The notes under the pieces were generated by a model. That model was given only the letters and a program-made list of their open reading frames with translations. It did no database searches and was not told the DNA's origin. Shown piece after piece: positions 26,795-35,574 of a stretch of DNA of 64,000 bases. Made by a program: the position numbers and the translations under genes. This DNA comes from Cohnella sp. GbtcB17. Its GTDB lineage: Bacteria; Bacillota; Bacilli; Paenibacillales; Paenibacillaceae. The stretch covers positions 21,665-85,664 of the forward strand of contig NZ_JAGXJW010000029.1 in assembly GCF_019091135.1 (NCBI RefSeq), given 5' to 3'. The stretch's first letter is position 1. Each line of letters opens with the position of its first letter.

Positions 26795-27754
26795 GTGCCA
26801 GCACTGGATATGCCGTTAGATCAGTTAAAGGAGTACCGGGGACGCAACCCGCGCCCGGCCGACTTCGACGAATACTGGGATCGCGCGCTCGCCGAGCTGA
26901 AGGCAACCGATCCGCAGGTCGAGCTCGTACCGAGCGAATTCCAGACGCCGCAGGCGGATTGCTTCGACCTGTACTTTACCGGCGTCAGAGGCGCGCGCAT
27001 CCACGCGAAGTATATCCGTCCCAAAAACGTGCAGGAGCCGCATCCGGCCGTCGTGCAGTTCCACGGCTATTCGGGCAGCGCAGGGGATTGGAGCGACAAG
27101 CTCGCCTTCGCGGCGCTAGGCTATTCCGTTCTGTCGATGGACGCCCGCGGTCAAGGGGGCTCGTCCGAGGATGTGGGCGGCGTTAAGGGTAATACGCTGA
27201 ACGGGCATATTATCCGGGGTCTGGACGATCATCCGGACAACCTGCTGTTCCGCCACATTTTCCTCGACACCGCGCAGCTCGCCGGCATCGCGCTCGGCCT
27301 GCCCGAAGTCGACCCATCCCGCGTCTACGCGGCAGGCGGCTCGCAGGGCGGCGCGCTCACGATCGCCTGTGCCGCGCTGGAGCCGCGCGTATCCAAGCTC
27401 GCGCCGGTCTTTCCTTTCCTCTGCGACTACAAGCGAGTGTGGGAGATGGACCTGGCGAAGGACGCCTATCAGGAGCTGCGCGACTACTTCCGCCGCTTCG
27501 ATCCGACGCACGAGCGCGAGGAAGAAGTGTTCACCAGGCTTGGCTATATCGATCTTCAATATCTGGCAGACCGCATTCAAGGCGAAGTGCTCATGTTCGT
27601 CGGACTGATGGATTCCGTCTGCCCGCCTTCGACGCAGTTTGCCGCGTACAACAAGATCACGGCGAAGAAGGATCTGGTCGTTTATCCCGACTTCGGTCAC
27701 GAAGGCCTGCCGGGTTCGAACGACAAAACGATGCAGTTCTTTATGCGGGACTAA
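26795..27754 (+). CDS. Acetyl xylan esterase / cephalosporin-C deacetylase (CE7 family)
   Basis: A 319-aa alpha/beta hydrolase without a signal peptide, so cytoplasmic. It removes acetyl groups from short xylo-oligosaccharides and cephalosporin C. The nucleophile Ser183 is in GGSQGG, with probable Asp273 (GLMDSVCPP) and His302 (FGHEG). The RGQGGS block near residue 118 is family-typical. It starts at GTG, with AAAGGGGAAG about 8 nt upstream. It is monocistronic, with no xylan genes nearby. Confidence 0.92.
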   Translation: MPALDMPLDQLKEYRGRNPRPADFDEYWDRALAELKATDPQVELVPSEFQTPQADCFDLYFTGVRGARIHAKYIRPKNVQEPHPAVVQFHGYSGSAGDWSDKLAFAALGYSVLSMDARGQGGSSEDVGGVKGNTLNGHIIRGLDDHPDNLLFRHIFLDTAQLAGIALGLPEVDPSRVYAAGGSQGGALTIACAALEPRVSKLAPVFPFLCDYKRVWEMDLAKDAYQELRDYFRRFDPTHEREEEVFTRLGYIDLQYLADRIQGEVLMFVGLMDSVCPPSTQFAAYNKITAKKDLVVYPDFGHEGLPGSNDKTMQFFMRD

Positions 27755-27788
27755 TTCGATATAACATGTTATAATAAGTTACGGTACG

Positions 27789-27818
27789 GACTCCCCCAGC
27801 GCGGGGGGGTCTGCTTTT
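27789..27818 (+). terminator. Terminator after the CE7 esterase gene
   Basis: GACTCCCCC and GGGGGGGTC form a GC-rich stem followed by TGCTTTT. Confidence 0.75.
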
Positions 27819-27840
27819 GTTATTACACCCGAGGAAGTGA

Positions 27841-29061
27841 ATGGCTTTGAACGTATCATGGAAGAGGAATTTGTACGTACTCTGGACCGGCGTGTTTTTT
27901 TGCAGCATGGCTTACTCTGCCGCCATACCGTTCATCCCATTGTTCCTGAAAAACGACCTGGGCGTGGAGCATCACGTCAACCAGTGGTCGGGTTTCGCGT
28001 TCGGCGTTACCTTTCTCGCAAGCGCGTTGATCGCGCCGTATTGGGGGTCTCTGGCCGACAAATACGGACGCAGGCCAATGCTGATCCGCTCGGGCTACAG
28101 CCTCGCGGCGCTGTACCTGATCACCTTTTTCGTGCAAGATCCGTACGTATTTCTGTTGGTCCGGGTATGCCAGGGCTTGCTCGCGGGCTACGTGCCGGCT
28201 TCGATCGCGCTGGTGGCGACGAACACGCCTGAGGAAAAATCGGGCTATGCGCTCGGCGTCATGGCGACGGCCAGCGCCAGCGGCGGCATCATCGGGCCGC
28301 TTGTCGGAGGCGTGGTGAGCCATCTGACGAGCAACCGGGAGGCTTTTTTATTTTCGGCGGCTGTCGTCTTCATCGCGGCGCTGATCGCAAGCTTTTTCGT
28401 CAAGGAGGAGAAGTTCAACCGCTCGGCGAAGCGGTCGAGCGTTCGCGAGGATCTGTCTCAGGCGATCCACAACCGCACGTTTATCACGCTGCTCCTGATC
28501 GTCGGCCTCAGCACCTTCTCCGTCATGATCCTCGAGCCGCTGCTCACGATCTACATGACTCAGCTTGGCGGGGAACAGGCGGACGCTTCGCTGCAGGCGG
28601 GCATCGTCTTCTCGGCGGTCGGCATCGCGACGCTCATCGCGGCGCCGCAGTGGGGGAAGATCGGCCAGCGGATCGGTTTTATCAAGGTGCTCGTCATCGG
28701 GCTCGCGGGCGGCGGCATCGGCAATCTGCTCCAATACTTCGTCGGGCACTACGTCGAATTCGGCGCGCTTCGCTTCGTATACGGCTTGTTTTTCGCGGGC
28801 GTCTACCCCGCGCTTAACGCCATGATCGTGCGGGTCACCGAGCCTGAATTCCGCGGCCGCGCCTTCAGCCTCAGCCAGTCGTCCACGCAGTTGGCCACGA
28901 TGCTGGGACCGGTGCTTGGCGGCTTGCTGTCCGGTTGGATACCGATCCGCTGGGTATTCGTGCTGAACGGGCTCATGCTGCTCTGCTCGGCTGTCCTGCT
29001 GTTCCGCAAGCGGCACCTGGACCGAGTCGAGCCCAGCGTTGCCGGGGAGGCCCGCGGATGA
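27841..29061 (+). CDS. MFS multidrug-type efflux transporter
   Basis: A 406-aa major-facilitator protein with 12 predicted helices. The loop 2-3 signature GSLADKYGRRPML (about 69-81) and the motif-C-like helix 5 segment GGIIGPLVGG place it in the drug:H+ antiporter group (YitG/MdtG-like). The central cytoplasmic loop follows helix 6 (FFVKEEKFNRSAKR). It overlaps the next transporter gene by 4 nt, forming a two-gene operon. The substrate is unknown. Confidence 0.88.
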   Translation: MALNVSWKRNLYVLWTGVFFCSMAYSAAIPFIPLFLKNDLGVEHHVNQWSGFAFGVTFLASALIAPYWGSLADKYGRRPMLIRSGYSLAALYLITFFVQDPYVFLLVRVCQGLLAGYVPASIALVATNTPEEKSGYALGVMATASASGGIIGPLVGGVVSHLTSNREAFLFSAAVVFIAALIASFFVKEEKFNRSAKRSSVREDLSQAIHNRTFITLLLIVGLSTFSVMILEPLLTIYMTQLGGEQADASLQAGIVFSAVGIATLIAAPQWGKIGQRIGFIKVLVIGLAGGGIGNLLQYFVGHYVEFGALRFVYGLFFAGVYPALNAMIVRVTEPEFRGRAFSLSQSSTQLATMLGPVLGGLLSGWIPIRWVFVLNGLMLLCSAVLLFRKRHLDRVEPSVAGEARG

Positions 29062-29984
29062 CCGTTTTTCTCCACATTCTCGTGAGCAACGTGCTTCCGA
29101 TTTCGATATTGATCGCGCTCGGCATCGTATTGCAACGCGCCTTCAAGCTGGACATCCGGACGCTGTCGAAGCTGAACTTTTACTTATTTTCTCCGGCGAT
29201 CATGTTCAAGCTGCTGTACAATACGGCGATCTCGCTCTCGCTGTTCGGCACGGTCATGGCTTTTTTCGCTTTATTTATGCTGCTCCAGTACGCGCTCGTC
29301 TCGGCGGTCGTCCGTCTTCGCGGATACGAGCCGTCGATGCGCAGCGCGATGCGATGCAGCGTGCTTTTTTACAATAGCGCAAACTACGGAATCCCGCTGA
29401 ACCAGCTGGCGTTCCACAACAATCCGTACACGCTGTCCGTTCAGGTGCTGATCATGATGATGCAGTCGCTCATTCCGAATACATACGGCGTATACAGCGT
29501 CAACGCGCACAAGTCGGACTGGCGTCAAATTCGCCGGGTCATTCTGTCGATGCCGGTCATCTACGTGATTCCCGTGGCGCTGCTGATGCGCTACTTCTCG
29601 GTGCCGCTGCCCGACTCCGTCGTAACCTCCGTCGATTATTTGTCCAACGCCTTTATCGGCACGGCGCTCATCACACTCGGCGTCCAGCTGGGCAGCATGG
29701 CCTGGCGCATCAGTCGCAGGCTGCTGTCGGACATCAGCCTGTCCCTCGCGCTGCGGCTGGCCGCAGGTCCGCTGCTCGCCTGGGGCGCCTGCGAAATAAT
29801 AGGCGCACACGGCCTGCTGGCAAGCGCGTTGATCGTCTCGTCATCCGTGCCGACCTCGCTCAGCAGCGTGCTGCTCGCCGTCGAGTTCGACAACGAACCC
29901 GAGTTCGCTTCGCAGACGGTTTTTGCCTCGACTGCGATCAGCACGGTGACGGTGGCGGCGGTGATCGCGATGCTGGGTGTTTGA
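29058..29984 (+). CDS. AEC-family (auxin efflux carrier-like) permease
   Basis: A 308-aa membrane protein with ten helices in two repeats of five. The first half has KLNFYLFSPAIMFKLLYN and NSANYGIPLNQLAF, the second TLGVQLGSMAW and SSSVPTSLSSVLLAVEFD, all AEC landmarks. Bacterial members export malate, malonate or amino-acid derivatives. It is translationally coupled to the MFS gene (ATGA overlap), so the two may respond to the same condition. Confidence 0.88.
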   Translation: MTVFLHILVSNVLPISILIALGIVLQRAFKLDIRTLSKLNFYLFSPAIMFKLLYNTAISLSLFGTVMAFFALFMLLQYALVSAVVRLRGYEPSMRSAMRCSVLFYNSANYGIPLNQLAFHNNPYTLSVQVLIMMMQSLIPNTYGVYSVNAHKSDWRQIRRVILSMPVIYVIPVALLMRYFSVPLPDSVVTSVDYLSNAFIGTALITLGVQLGSMAWRISRRLLSDISLSLALRLAAGPLLAWGACEIIGAHGLLASALIVSSSVPTSLSSVLLAVEFDNEPEFASQTVFASTAISTVTVAAVIAMLGV

Positions 29985-30054
29985 CGGCTGCATGCAACTA
30001 TTCCTGATCTGGAAGCGTCTGGATGTTAGGCGGTAACAGAACGGAGGACGGCCG

Positions 30055-30918
30055 ATGAGAAAATATGCGGTTTGCTGGCTATTGGGCGCGCTGCTGGTCT
30101 TGCAGGGGTGCGGAGCTCGCGAGGGTTTTAATGGGGCGGAGAACGGTGGAGAGTCGCCGAAGCCGCCTTCCGCATCCGCTTCGACCGCGCAGCTGCCTGC
30201 GTCGTCCGAAGACCCTTTTAAGATACCCGATGTGGTGCCGCATCTCGAGGTAACTGCAGGCGGCGTGACCTTTGAGGCGCAGAAGGGCGGCTACTGCTGG
30301 AACGACAAGGAGAAAGGCGTCGGCGTATGCGCGGATGCGGCAGCGATGCCGCCGAGCTTCGAGGATGTCAAGAACAAGCCGCCCGCGAACGCAGGTGACG
30401 AGATCGCGCTTGCCTGGTCGGGGGATCCGCCGGACAGCCTTCACAGCATCGTGTATTTCCCCGGATCGGAGCGGCCAGTCGAGGCCATCGAGCTGCAGGA
30501 CGGGAAGCTCCGAGTCGCAGCCGGCAAAGGGAATCAATTGTACGTGGTGACGGCGACCTGGCCGCAAGGGACCGTGCCTTACTTTTTTGGCATTCGCGCA
30601 GACGTCGACGAAGATGCCAAAGAGACGACAGAGGCTGACACCGCCCTGCGCAAGCTTGCCTGGGAGGCGATGCCCGAGGGCGACAGGACAACCGTCGTCG
30701 GGGAGTGGCAGGAGGCGGAGATCGATGCGAAAGGGCTAGATCCGGCAGGCCTTGCTGCTGTCAATGGCGAGGGAGACGTCATCCAACTCCCTTCGACCGG
30801 AAGCGAGCGGCTAAGCACGGTTACTTTTCACACGAAAAATGAAACCATGCTCGGGCCGATGATTGCGGTGATCGAACGCGAATCCTGCGAGCTGCTTGGC
30901 TGGCTGCTCCGTGAATGA
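30055..30918 (+). CDS. Lipoprotein, unknown function
   Basis: A 287-aa exported lipoprotein: N-terminal MRKYAVCWLLGALLVLQGC gives a lipobox with the lipidated Cys19. A Ser/Ala/Pro-rich spacer precedes a globular domain of mixed strands with a WP...GTVPYFFGIR segment. Codon use is normal. Stand-alone gene ended by a terminator. I do not recognise the domain. Confidence 0.75.
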   Translation: MRKYAVCWLLGALLVLQGCGAREGFNGAENGGESPKPPSASASTAQLPASSEDPFKIPDVVPHLEVTAGGVTFEAQKGGYCWNDKEKGVGVCADAAAMPPSFEDVKNKPPANAGDEIALAWSGDPPDSLHSIVYFPGSERPVEAIELQDGKLRVAAGKGNQLYVVTATWPQGTVPYFFGIRADVDEDAKETTEADTALRKLAWEAMPEGDRTTVVGEWQEAEIDAKGLDPAGLAAVNGEGDVIQLPSTGSERLSTVTFHTKNETMLGPMIAVIERESCELLGWLLRE

Positions 30919-30944
30919 GCTTTGCAACCGATTGATACGACAGG

Positions 30945-30978
30945 CCGTTCTCGCCAATATGCGGGGACGGATTTTTTT
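30945..30978 (+). terminator. Terminator after the lipoprotein gene
   Basis: CCGTTCTCGC pairs with GCGGGGACGG (two G-T pairs) around CAATAT, followed by ATTTTTTT. Confidence 0.8.
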
Positions 30979-31001
30979 AAATGTAAAGCGAAATTACACA
31001 G

Positions 31002-31079
31002 TTGACAGCCGCCCGATATTACTCTATATTTAGGATATGTTACTTAACTAAATAAAGCATGTTCCAAAATGTTAGTTAA
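31002..31079 (+). promoter_or_regulatory. Promoter and palindromic operator of the YceI gene
   Basis: TTGACA (31002-31007), 17 nt, TATATT (31025-31030) is a near-consensus promoter. Downstream, TTAACTAA (31044-31051) and TTAGTTAA (31072-31079) form a perfect 8-bp inverted repeat with a 20-nt gap, in the transcribed leader just before the ribosome site: a likely repressor site or leader stem. Confidence 0.65.
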
Positions 31080-31098
31080 TTATGAGGAGGAAAATAAA

Positions 31099-31629
31099 AT
31101 GGCAAAATCCGCATGGAATATTGACGCTTCGCACAGCTCGATCGATTTCTCGATCCGCCACTTGATGATCTCGAAGGTAAAAGGCACGTTCCACTCGTTC
31201 GAAGCGAGCGTTAACGCAGACGCTGAAGACCTGACGACGGCCGACATCGAGCTGTCCATCGACCTGTCCAGCATCGACACGCGCAACGCCGACCGCGACG
31301 CGCATCTGCGCAACGCCGACTTCTTCGACGTCGAGAATCACCCGAAGCTGATCTTCAAAGCGACGAAGATCGTCAAGACCGGCGACGGCGAGTATGACGT
31401 GACCGGCGACGTCACGCTGCACGGCGTTACGAAGCAAGAGACGTTCGAAGTGACGTACGAAGGCGCTTCGAAGGATCCTTGGGGCAATCAGCGCGCAGGC
31501 TTCAGCGCGAAGGGCAAGATCAAGCGCAGCGACTTTGGCCTGACGTACAACGCGGCGCTGGAGACGGGCGGCGTTATGCTGGGCGACGATGTTGCTATCT
31601 CGCTCGAGCTGGAAGCCGTTAAGGCGTAA
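31099..31629 (+). CDS. YceI-family lipocalin-like protein
   Basis: A 176-aa protein with the YceI beta-barrel pattern: WNIDASHSSIDFSIRHLMISKVKGTF at the start (in two blocks), DIELSIDLSSIDTRN, RNADFFDVENHPKLIF and the C-terminal KRSDFGL. The family binds isoprenoid lipids or amphiphiles. No signal peptide is present, so it is likely cytoplasmic. The ATG follows GAGGAGG. It is monocistronic with a strong promoter. Confidence 0.93.
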   Translation: MAKSAWNIDASHSSIDFSIRHLMISKVKGTFHSFEASVNADAEDLTTADIELSIDLSSIDTRNADRDAHLRNADFFDVENHPKLIFKATKIVKTGDGEYDVTGDVTLHGVTKQETFEVTYEGASKDPWGNQRAGFSAKGKIKRSDFGLTYNAALETGGVMLGDDVAISLELEAVKA

Positions 31630-31660
31630 GCCACGCAAAGCGAGCACTTATTTTTACTTG

Positions 31661-31692
31661 AAGCGGCGGAGCATCGGCTCCGCCGCTTTTTA
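31661..31692 (+). terminator. Terminator after the YceI gene
   Basis: AAGCGGCGGAG-CATCG-GCTCCGCCGCTT, a perfect 10-bp GC-rich stem, followed by TTT. Confidence 0.88.
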
Positions 31693-31774
31693 GGTTGCCG
31701 AGCAACGCGATTCGCAGGTATATTAGCGCTAATAGCGCCGAGCGGCTATCGGCGCGCACGCAAGGAGAGTCGAC

Positions 31775-32623
31775 ATGCTCGAGATGTTCAGCTTCGACGC
31801 TGCGGTCCCGCTTCATCTGTTCGAATACGAACTGAGGAAGGAGCGTACCGAGCAGCATTGGCATTCCTTTTATGAGATCGGATATTGCATCGAAGGACGC
31901 GGCGCTTTTTTCATCGGGGAGGAAACGGTGACCGTCGAGCCGGGCACGCTGATGCTGTTCCCGCCTTACGAGCCGCATATCGCCATGGCCGAGGCCGAAG
32001 GGTGCCGGTTCGCGTTCGTTTATTTCAGCGAGTCGTTGTTCTCGCCGGAGGATCGGTATCTGCTGCGTCCGTTCGCGCGCGCGGCGACCTGGAGCGAGCC
32101 CGAATGGCGCTCGCATCGTCCTTCGTCGTTCGAACGGCCGGGCACGCTGCTCGCCGCGATGCTTGCCGAGTATGAAGCGAAGCCGTCCGCCTACGGTCCG
32201 CTGCTGCGATCGTCGATGCTGACGCTCGCCGTCTGGCTGTACCGCGCCGAGGAAGCGCGGTACGGACGCAGGGAATGGCGGGCGCGCAGCGATGCGCTTG
32301 AACGGCTGCGACCCGCGCTGGAGGCGGTGGCGGCGAGATTCGGGGAGCCGTTCGGGCTGCGCGAAGCGGCGGAGGCGCTGGCGCTCAGCGAATCGCGCAC
32401 GCGGCATCTGTTCGTCGAAGGCGTGGGCAAGCGATTCAAGGAATATTTGACGTTCGTGCGGATGCAGGAGGCGAAGCGATTGCTGGCGACGAGCGATCTG
32501 TCGGTGACGGACGTGTATCTCGCCTGCGGCTTTCAGAGCGCGGCTCCGTTTTATCGATCGTTTCGGCAGCTCGTAGGCTTGAATCCCCAGCAATACCGGG
32601 AGAGATACATGAGCCGAGAATAG
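31775..32623 (+). CDS. AraC-family transcriptional regulator with cupin sensor
   Basis: A 282-aa regulator. The N-terminal cupin-like domain (HWHSFYEIGYCIEGRGAFFIGEE, in blocks about 28-50; PGTLMLFPPYEPH) suits a small-molecule sensor; the C-terminal domain (about 180-282) has two helix-turn-helix motifs ending in DVYLACGFQSAAPFYRSFRQLVGLNPQQYR. AGGAGAG lies before the ATG. The next gene on the strand, 100 nt away, is an ADP-ribosylglycohydrolase-family protein, which may be its target. Confidence 0.9.
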   Translation: MLEMFSFDAAVPLHLFEYELRKERTEQHWHSFYEIGYCIEGRGAFFIGEETVTVEPGTLMLFPPYEPHIAMAEAEGCRFAFVYFSESLFSPEDRYLLRPFARAATWSEPEWRSHRPSSFERPGTLLAAMLAEYEAKPSAYGPLLRSSMLTLAVWLYRAEEARYGRREWRARSDALERLRPALEAVAARFGEPFGLREAAEALALSESRTRHLFVEGVGKRFKEYLTFVRMQEAKRLLATSDLSVTDVYLACGFQSAAPFYRSFRQLVGLNPQQYRERYMSRE

Positions 32624-32724
32624 CCGTTTTTAAGAATGGAATCGGGGCAAAAAGAGATGAAAGCGCATCCCGTTCGGGTTAAGGTGAGGATAGCAATGAC
32701 CGATACCGAAGGGGTGCGATAACG

Positions 32725-34134
32725 ATGGCGGGATGGGAAAAGCTGAGCGAGCTCATGCGCAGGGAAATCATTCAAAGGGGCGAGGAAGGCTGCGCTGTGA
32801 GCGGGTTCGAGAGCAGGCGGGCGCAGTGCGGGGAAGACGAGGAGAAGCTGATGGCACTGTACGCGGAATTAAGCGCGCTCGAGCCGAGTCCGGACTTTCC
32901 TTTTGTCGAGCCGTCGGATCTGGCGGGCATCCGCGCGCTGCGTCCCGAGGCGAGCCGCAATCGAGAAGGCCAAGTCCCGGAGCTTGGCGAAGCCGCATGG
33001 CGCGACAAGTTTCTCGGCGCCTGGGCGGGCCGGCTGAGCGGCTGCGCGCTCGGCAAGCCGCTCGAGTCGTGGCCGATGATGGGGGGCTCGAACGGCAATC
33101 CGGGCTGGCGCAACGTGCAGCTCTGGTTCGAAGGCGCGGATGCGTGGCCGATCCGCGGCTATACGCCGCCGCGGTCGCGAGCCGAGTCTGAGCATATCAA
33201 CCTGGCGCCATGGTGCATGAAGAGCACGCGCGAACAAATTCGCTTCATGGAGAGCGACGACGACGTGCGGTACACGGTGCTCGGCCTGCTCATGCTGGAG
33301 GAGAAAGGGCTGGACTGGGACGCTTGGGATATCGGCAAGCTCTGGCATGGCCGCTTGACCTACCAGCAGGTCTGCACGGCGGAGACGCAGGCCTATCTGA
33401 ACTTCGGGCAAGTGACGTCCCATATGAACCGGGACAAGCCGGCGGATTGGGCGGCCAAGCAGGAGTGGGTGCGCACGTACCTGAACCCGTATCGCGAATG
33501 GATCGGCGCGCAGATTCGCGCGGACGGCTTCGCATACGGCGCCGCGGGCAATCCCGAGCTGGCCGCCGAGCTGGCATGGCGGGACGCCTCCTTTTCTCAT
33601 GTGAGGAACGGTATCTACGGGGAAATGTTCGCGGCCGCAATGATCGCGGCAGCTTTCACGGAGACCGATCCTGAGCGAATCGTCGAAGCCGGTCTGCGAG
33701 AAATCCCGCGCACCTCGCGGCTTGCGCACGACATTGGCCAAGCGATAGATATCGCGAAAGGCGCGAAGGATCAGATCGAGCTCGTCAGTCGCATCTGGGA
33801 GGCGTTCAAGCATTACGACCCGGTCCATACGAACAACAATGCGGCGCTTGTGGCGGCGGCGCTGATCCATTCGGGCGGCGACTTCGAAAAAGGGATCGCG
33901 ACCGCGGTGCTCGGCGGCTGGGACACGGACTGCAACGGCGCGACGGTCGGATCGATTCTGGGGGCCAGCCTCGGCGCTGCCGCCTTGCCCGCATCGTGGA
34001 TCGAGCCGCTCAACGATACGTTTTACGCGGATCTGACCGGCTTCGACCCGATCTCGATCTCCGCTTGCGCGGAGCGGAGCTACCAAGTGTTCTTGCGAAT
34101 CCGCGAACAGGCGGCGACGCTGGCCGGCAGATAA
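32725..34134 (+). CDS. ADP-ribosylglycohydrolase-family protein
   Basis: A 469-aa protein. The glycohydrolase domain starts at about residue 90 (RDKFLGAWAGRLSGCALGKPLE) and includes the metal-site blocks ESDDDVRYTVLGLLML (about 172-187) and GGWDTDCNGATVGSILGA (about 394-411), both with the Asp residues that bind two Mg ions in this fold. The 90-residue N-terminal extension is not part of the family core. Long members of this kind in Paenibacillus-like genomes often sit with sugar regulators and may act on nucleoside- or sugar-linked substrates rather than on protein. The start follows GGGGTG. Confidence 0.85.
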   Translation: MAGWEKLSELMRREIIQRGEEGCAVSGFESRRAQCGEDEEKLMALYAELSALEPSPDFPFVEPSDLAGIRALRPEASRNREGQVPELGEAAWRDKFLGAWAGRLSGCALGKPLESWPMMGGSNGNPGWRNVQLWFEGADAWPIRGYTPPRSRAESEHINLAPWCMKSTREQIRFMESDDDVRYTVLGLLMLEEKGLDWDAWDIGKLWHGRLTYQQVCTAETQAYLNFGQVTSHMNRDKPADWAAKQEWVRTYLNPYREWIGAQIRADGFAYGAAGNPELAAELAWRDASFSHVRNGIYGEMFAAAMIAAAFTETDPERIVEAGLREIPRTSRLAHDIGQAIDIAKGAKDQIELVSRIWEAFKHYDPVHTNNNAALVAAALIHSGGDFEKGIATAVLGGWDTDCNGATVGSILGASLGAAALPASWIEPLNDTFYADLTGFDPISISACAERSYQVFLRIREQAATLAGR

Positions 34135-34157
34135 GGCGAACGGCGATCTATTTTGCG

Positions 34158-34215
34158 CCCTTCCTTCATAAGCATGAAGAGAGTTCGTCCCGAATTCGGC
34201 ATGCTTAAGGAAGGG
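34158..34215. other. Inverted repeat between the glycohydrolase gene and yunB
   Basis: CCCTTCCTT-CATA-AGCATG pairs with CATGCT-TA-AGGAAGGG around a 23-nt loop. There is no T run. The right arm contains the AAGGAAGGG that would serve as the yunB ribosome site, so the stem could mask it. Confidence 0.5.
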
Positions 34216-34228
34216 ATGTGAGTCCCGG

Positions 34229-35182
34229 ATGCGTAGAAAATGGGGACGCTGGCCGCCGGCTGGCAAAAGCTGGAGCTTGAGACTGCCCGCCTCGAGAGGC
34301 TGGAGAAGCGCGAGAAGCGCGAGAGGCACGAGGAATGCGAGGAGCGTCGCCTTCCGGCCGAGGCTGTTTTCCGGCTTCGGCAGAAGCAGGGGCTTCGTCG
34401 CCCGCCCTGGCAGGAGCAAGCCTGCCATACCGGGCCGCTCGTACTCAAGCCGCCCTCGCATAACCGGCAGCCGCGCGAGGCGGACGCCTCGGCTGCCGCG
34501 AAAGTACTTTTTTCTTGCGCTGCTCGCGATCGCGCTTTTCGCCGCCATCCAATCGTTTATGTACCTGGATCGCTATCTGAGAGAGCCGCTCATGTTCCTC
34601 GCCAAGGAGCGAATCACCGAGATGGCCGTGCAGGCGATCAACGCCGCCATCACGGAAAATATCGCGGCAGGGGCGGACGGCAGCAAGATGGTGCATTGGA
34701 AAACGAACGCGGACGGCAAGACGACGGGCATCGAGATCGATTACAAGGAGCAGATGCGCATCACCGCGCAGACGATCGCCGTCGTCGAGCAAGCGCTGAA
34801 GGAGCAAGAGGCACTGCACGAGCGCATCCCGATCGGCCATGCCATCGACAGCCCGTTCCTGTCGTCGCTCGGCCCGAGCGTGGCGGTCAAGCTGCACCCG
34901 ATCAGCACCGTGCAGGCGGAGGTTCGGACCCGCCAGACGAGCGCGGGCATCAACAACGTCCTCGTCGAAGTGTACATCCACGTCAAGACCGATATCGCGA
35001 TCGTCATTCCGTTCGACCGCGAGCCGAACCGGATCGAGACGGACATCCCGCTCTCCTACGTGATGGTAGCGGGGGATACGCCGCTCTATTATTACGACGG
35101 CAGCGGCAATCCTGTCGGCAGCGGCGCTTCGCAGGCGCCTGTGCTGAGCTTGCCAACGCCTTCCGCGTCCGCAGGTCCGTAA
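34229..35182 (+). CDS. yunB: Sporulation protein YunB
   Basis: A 317-aa membrane-anchored protein. After an Arg- and Ser-rich N-terminal region (about 1-90, unusually long) comes one membrane helix (KYFFLALLAIALFAAIQSFMY in part, about 92-112) and an extracytoplasmic domain with ERITEMAVQAINAAI, IDYKEQMRI, GHAIDSPFLSSLGP and FDREPNRIETDIPLSYVMVAGDTP, the YunB core. It is expressed in the mother cell (SigE) in B. subtilis. The true start may lie further in, since the N-terminal region has atypical composition. Confidence 0.85.
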   Translation: MRRKWGRWPPAGKSWSLRLPASRGWRSARSARGTRNARSVAFRPRLFSGFGRSRGFVARPGRSKPAIPGRSYSSRPRITGSRARRTPRLPRKYFFLALLAIALFAAIQSFMYLDRYLREPLMFLAKERITEMAVQAINAAITENIAAGADGSKMVHWKTNADGKTTGIEIDYKEQMRITAQTIAVVEQALKEQEALHERIPIGHAIDSPFLSSLGPSVAVKLHPISTVQAEVRTRQTSAGINNVLVEVYIHVKTDIAIVIPFDREPNRIETDIPLSYVMVAGDTPLYYYDGSGNPVGSGASQAPVLSLPTPSASAGP

Positions 35183-35190
35183 ACGCAAGC

Positions 35191-35220
35191 TTGTTCCTTC
35201 CGAAGCCGGACTGCTATAAT
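35191..35220 (+). promoter_or_regulatory. Promoter of the HesB-like gene
   Basis: TTGTTC, 18 nt, TATAAT, about 40 nt upstream of the start codon. Confidence 0.6.
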
Positions 35221-35259
35221 ACAGGCAGCAAGCAACGAGCGCGAACGGAGGTCGGCGAC

Positions 35260-35535
35260 ATGGAGCTTCGCATATCGGAGGCCGCCGCGGCCTGCTTCCT
35301 GGAGGAATGGGAGTATAGCCGTGGAGACAAGGTCCGCGTCTACGTCCGTTACATTAGCGGAGGCAGCGAACCCTACGGCTTCGGCATCATGCTGGACGAT
35401 CCGGTGGATCCCGCCGCGGAAGCGGATGCGGACGGCCTTCATTTTTATATGGAGAGCAAGGATGTCTGGTTCATCGAGCACGGTACGCTTACGATCGATC
35501 GCGACGAGGGCGGCATCGCCTTCAAGGTCGAATAG
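35260..35535 (+). CDS. HesB/YneR-like protein
   Basis: A 91-aa protein with the IscA/HesB fold pattern (MELRISEAAAACFLEEW, VRVYVRYISGGSEPYGFGIML), but without the three conserved cysteines of true A-type iron-sulfur carriers; the single Cys12 is not in the motif position. This corresponds to the YneR-type subgroup of unknown function. CGGAGG lies 9 nt before the ATG. Confidence 0.82.
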   Translation: MELRISEAAAACFLEEWEYSRGDKVRVYVRYISGGSEPYGFGIMLDDPVDPAAEADADGLHFYMESKDVWFIEHGTLTIDRDEGGIAFKVE

Positions 35536-35574
35536 ACTGGACGCGCAAAACTGACACCGTCGGAGGTTGGACTT

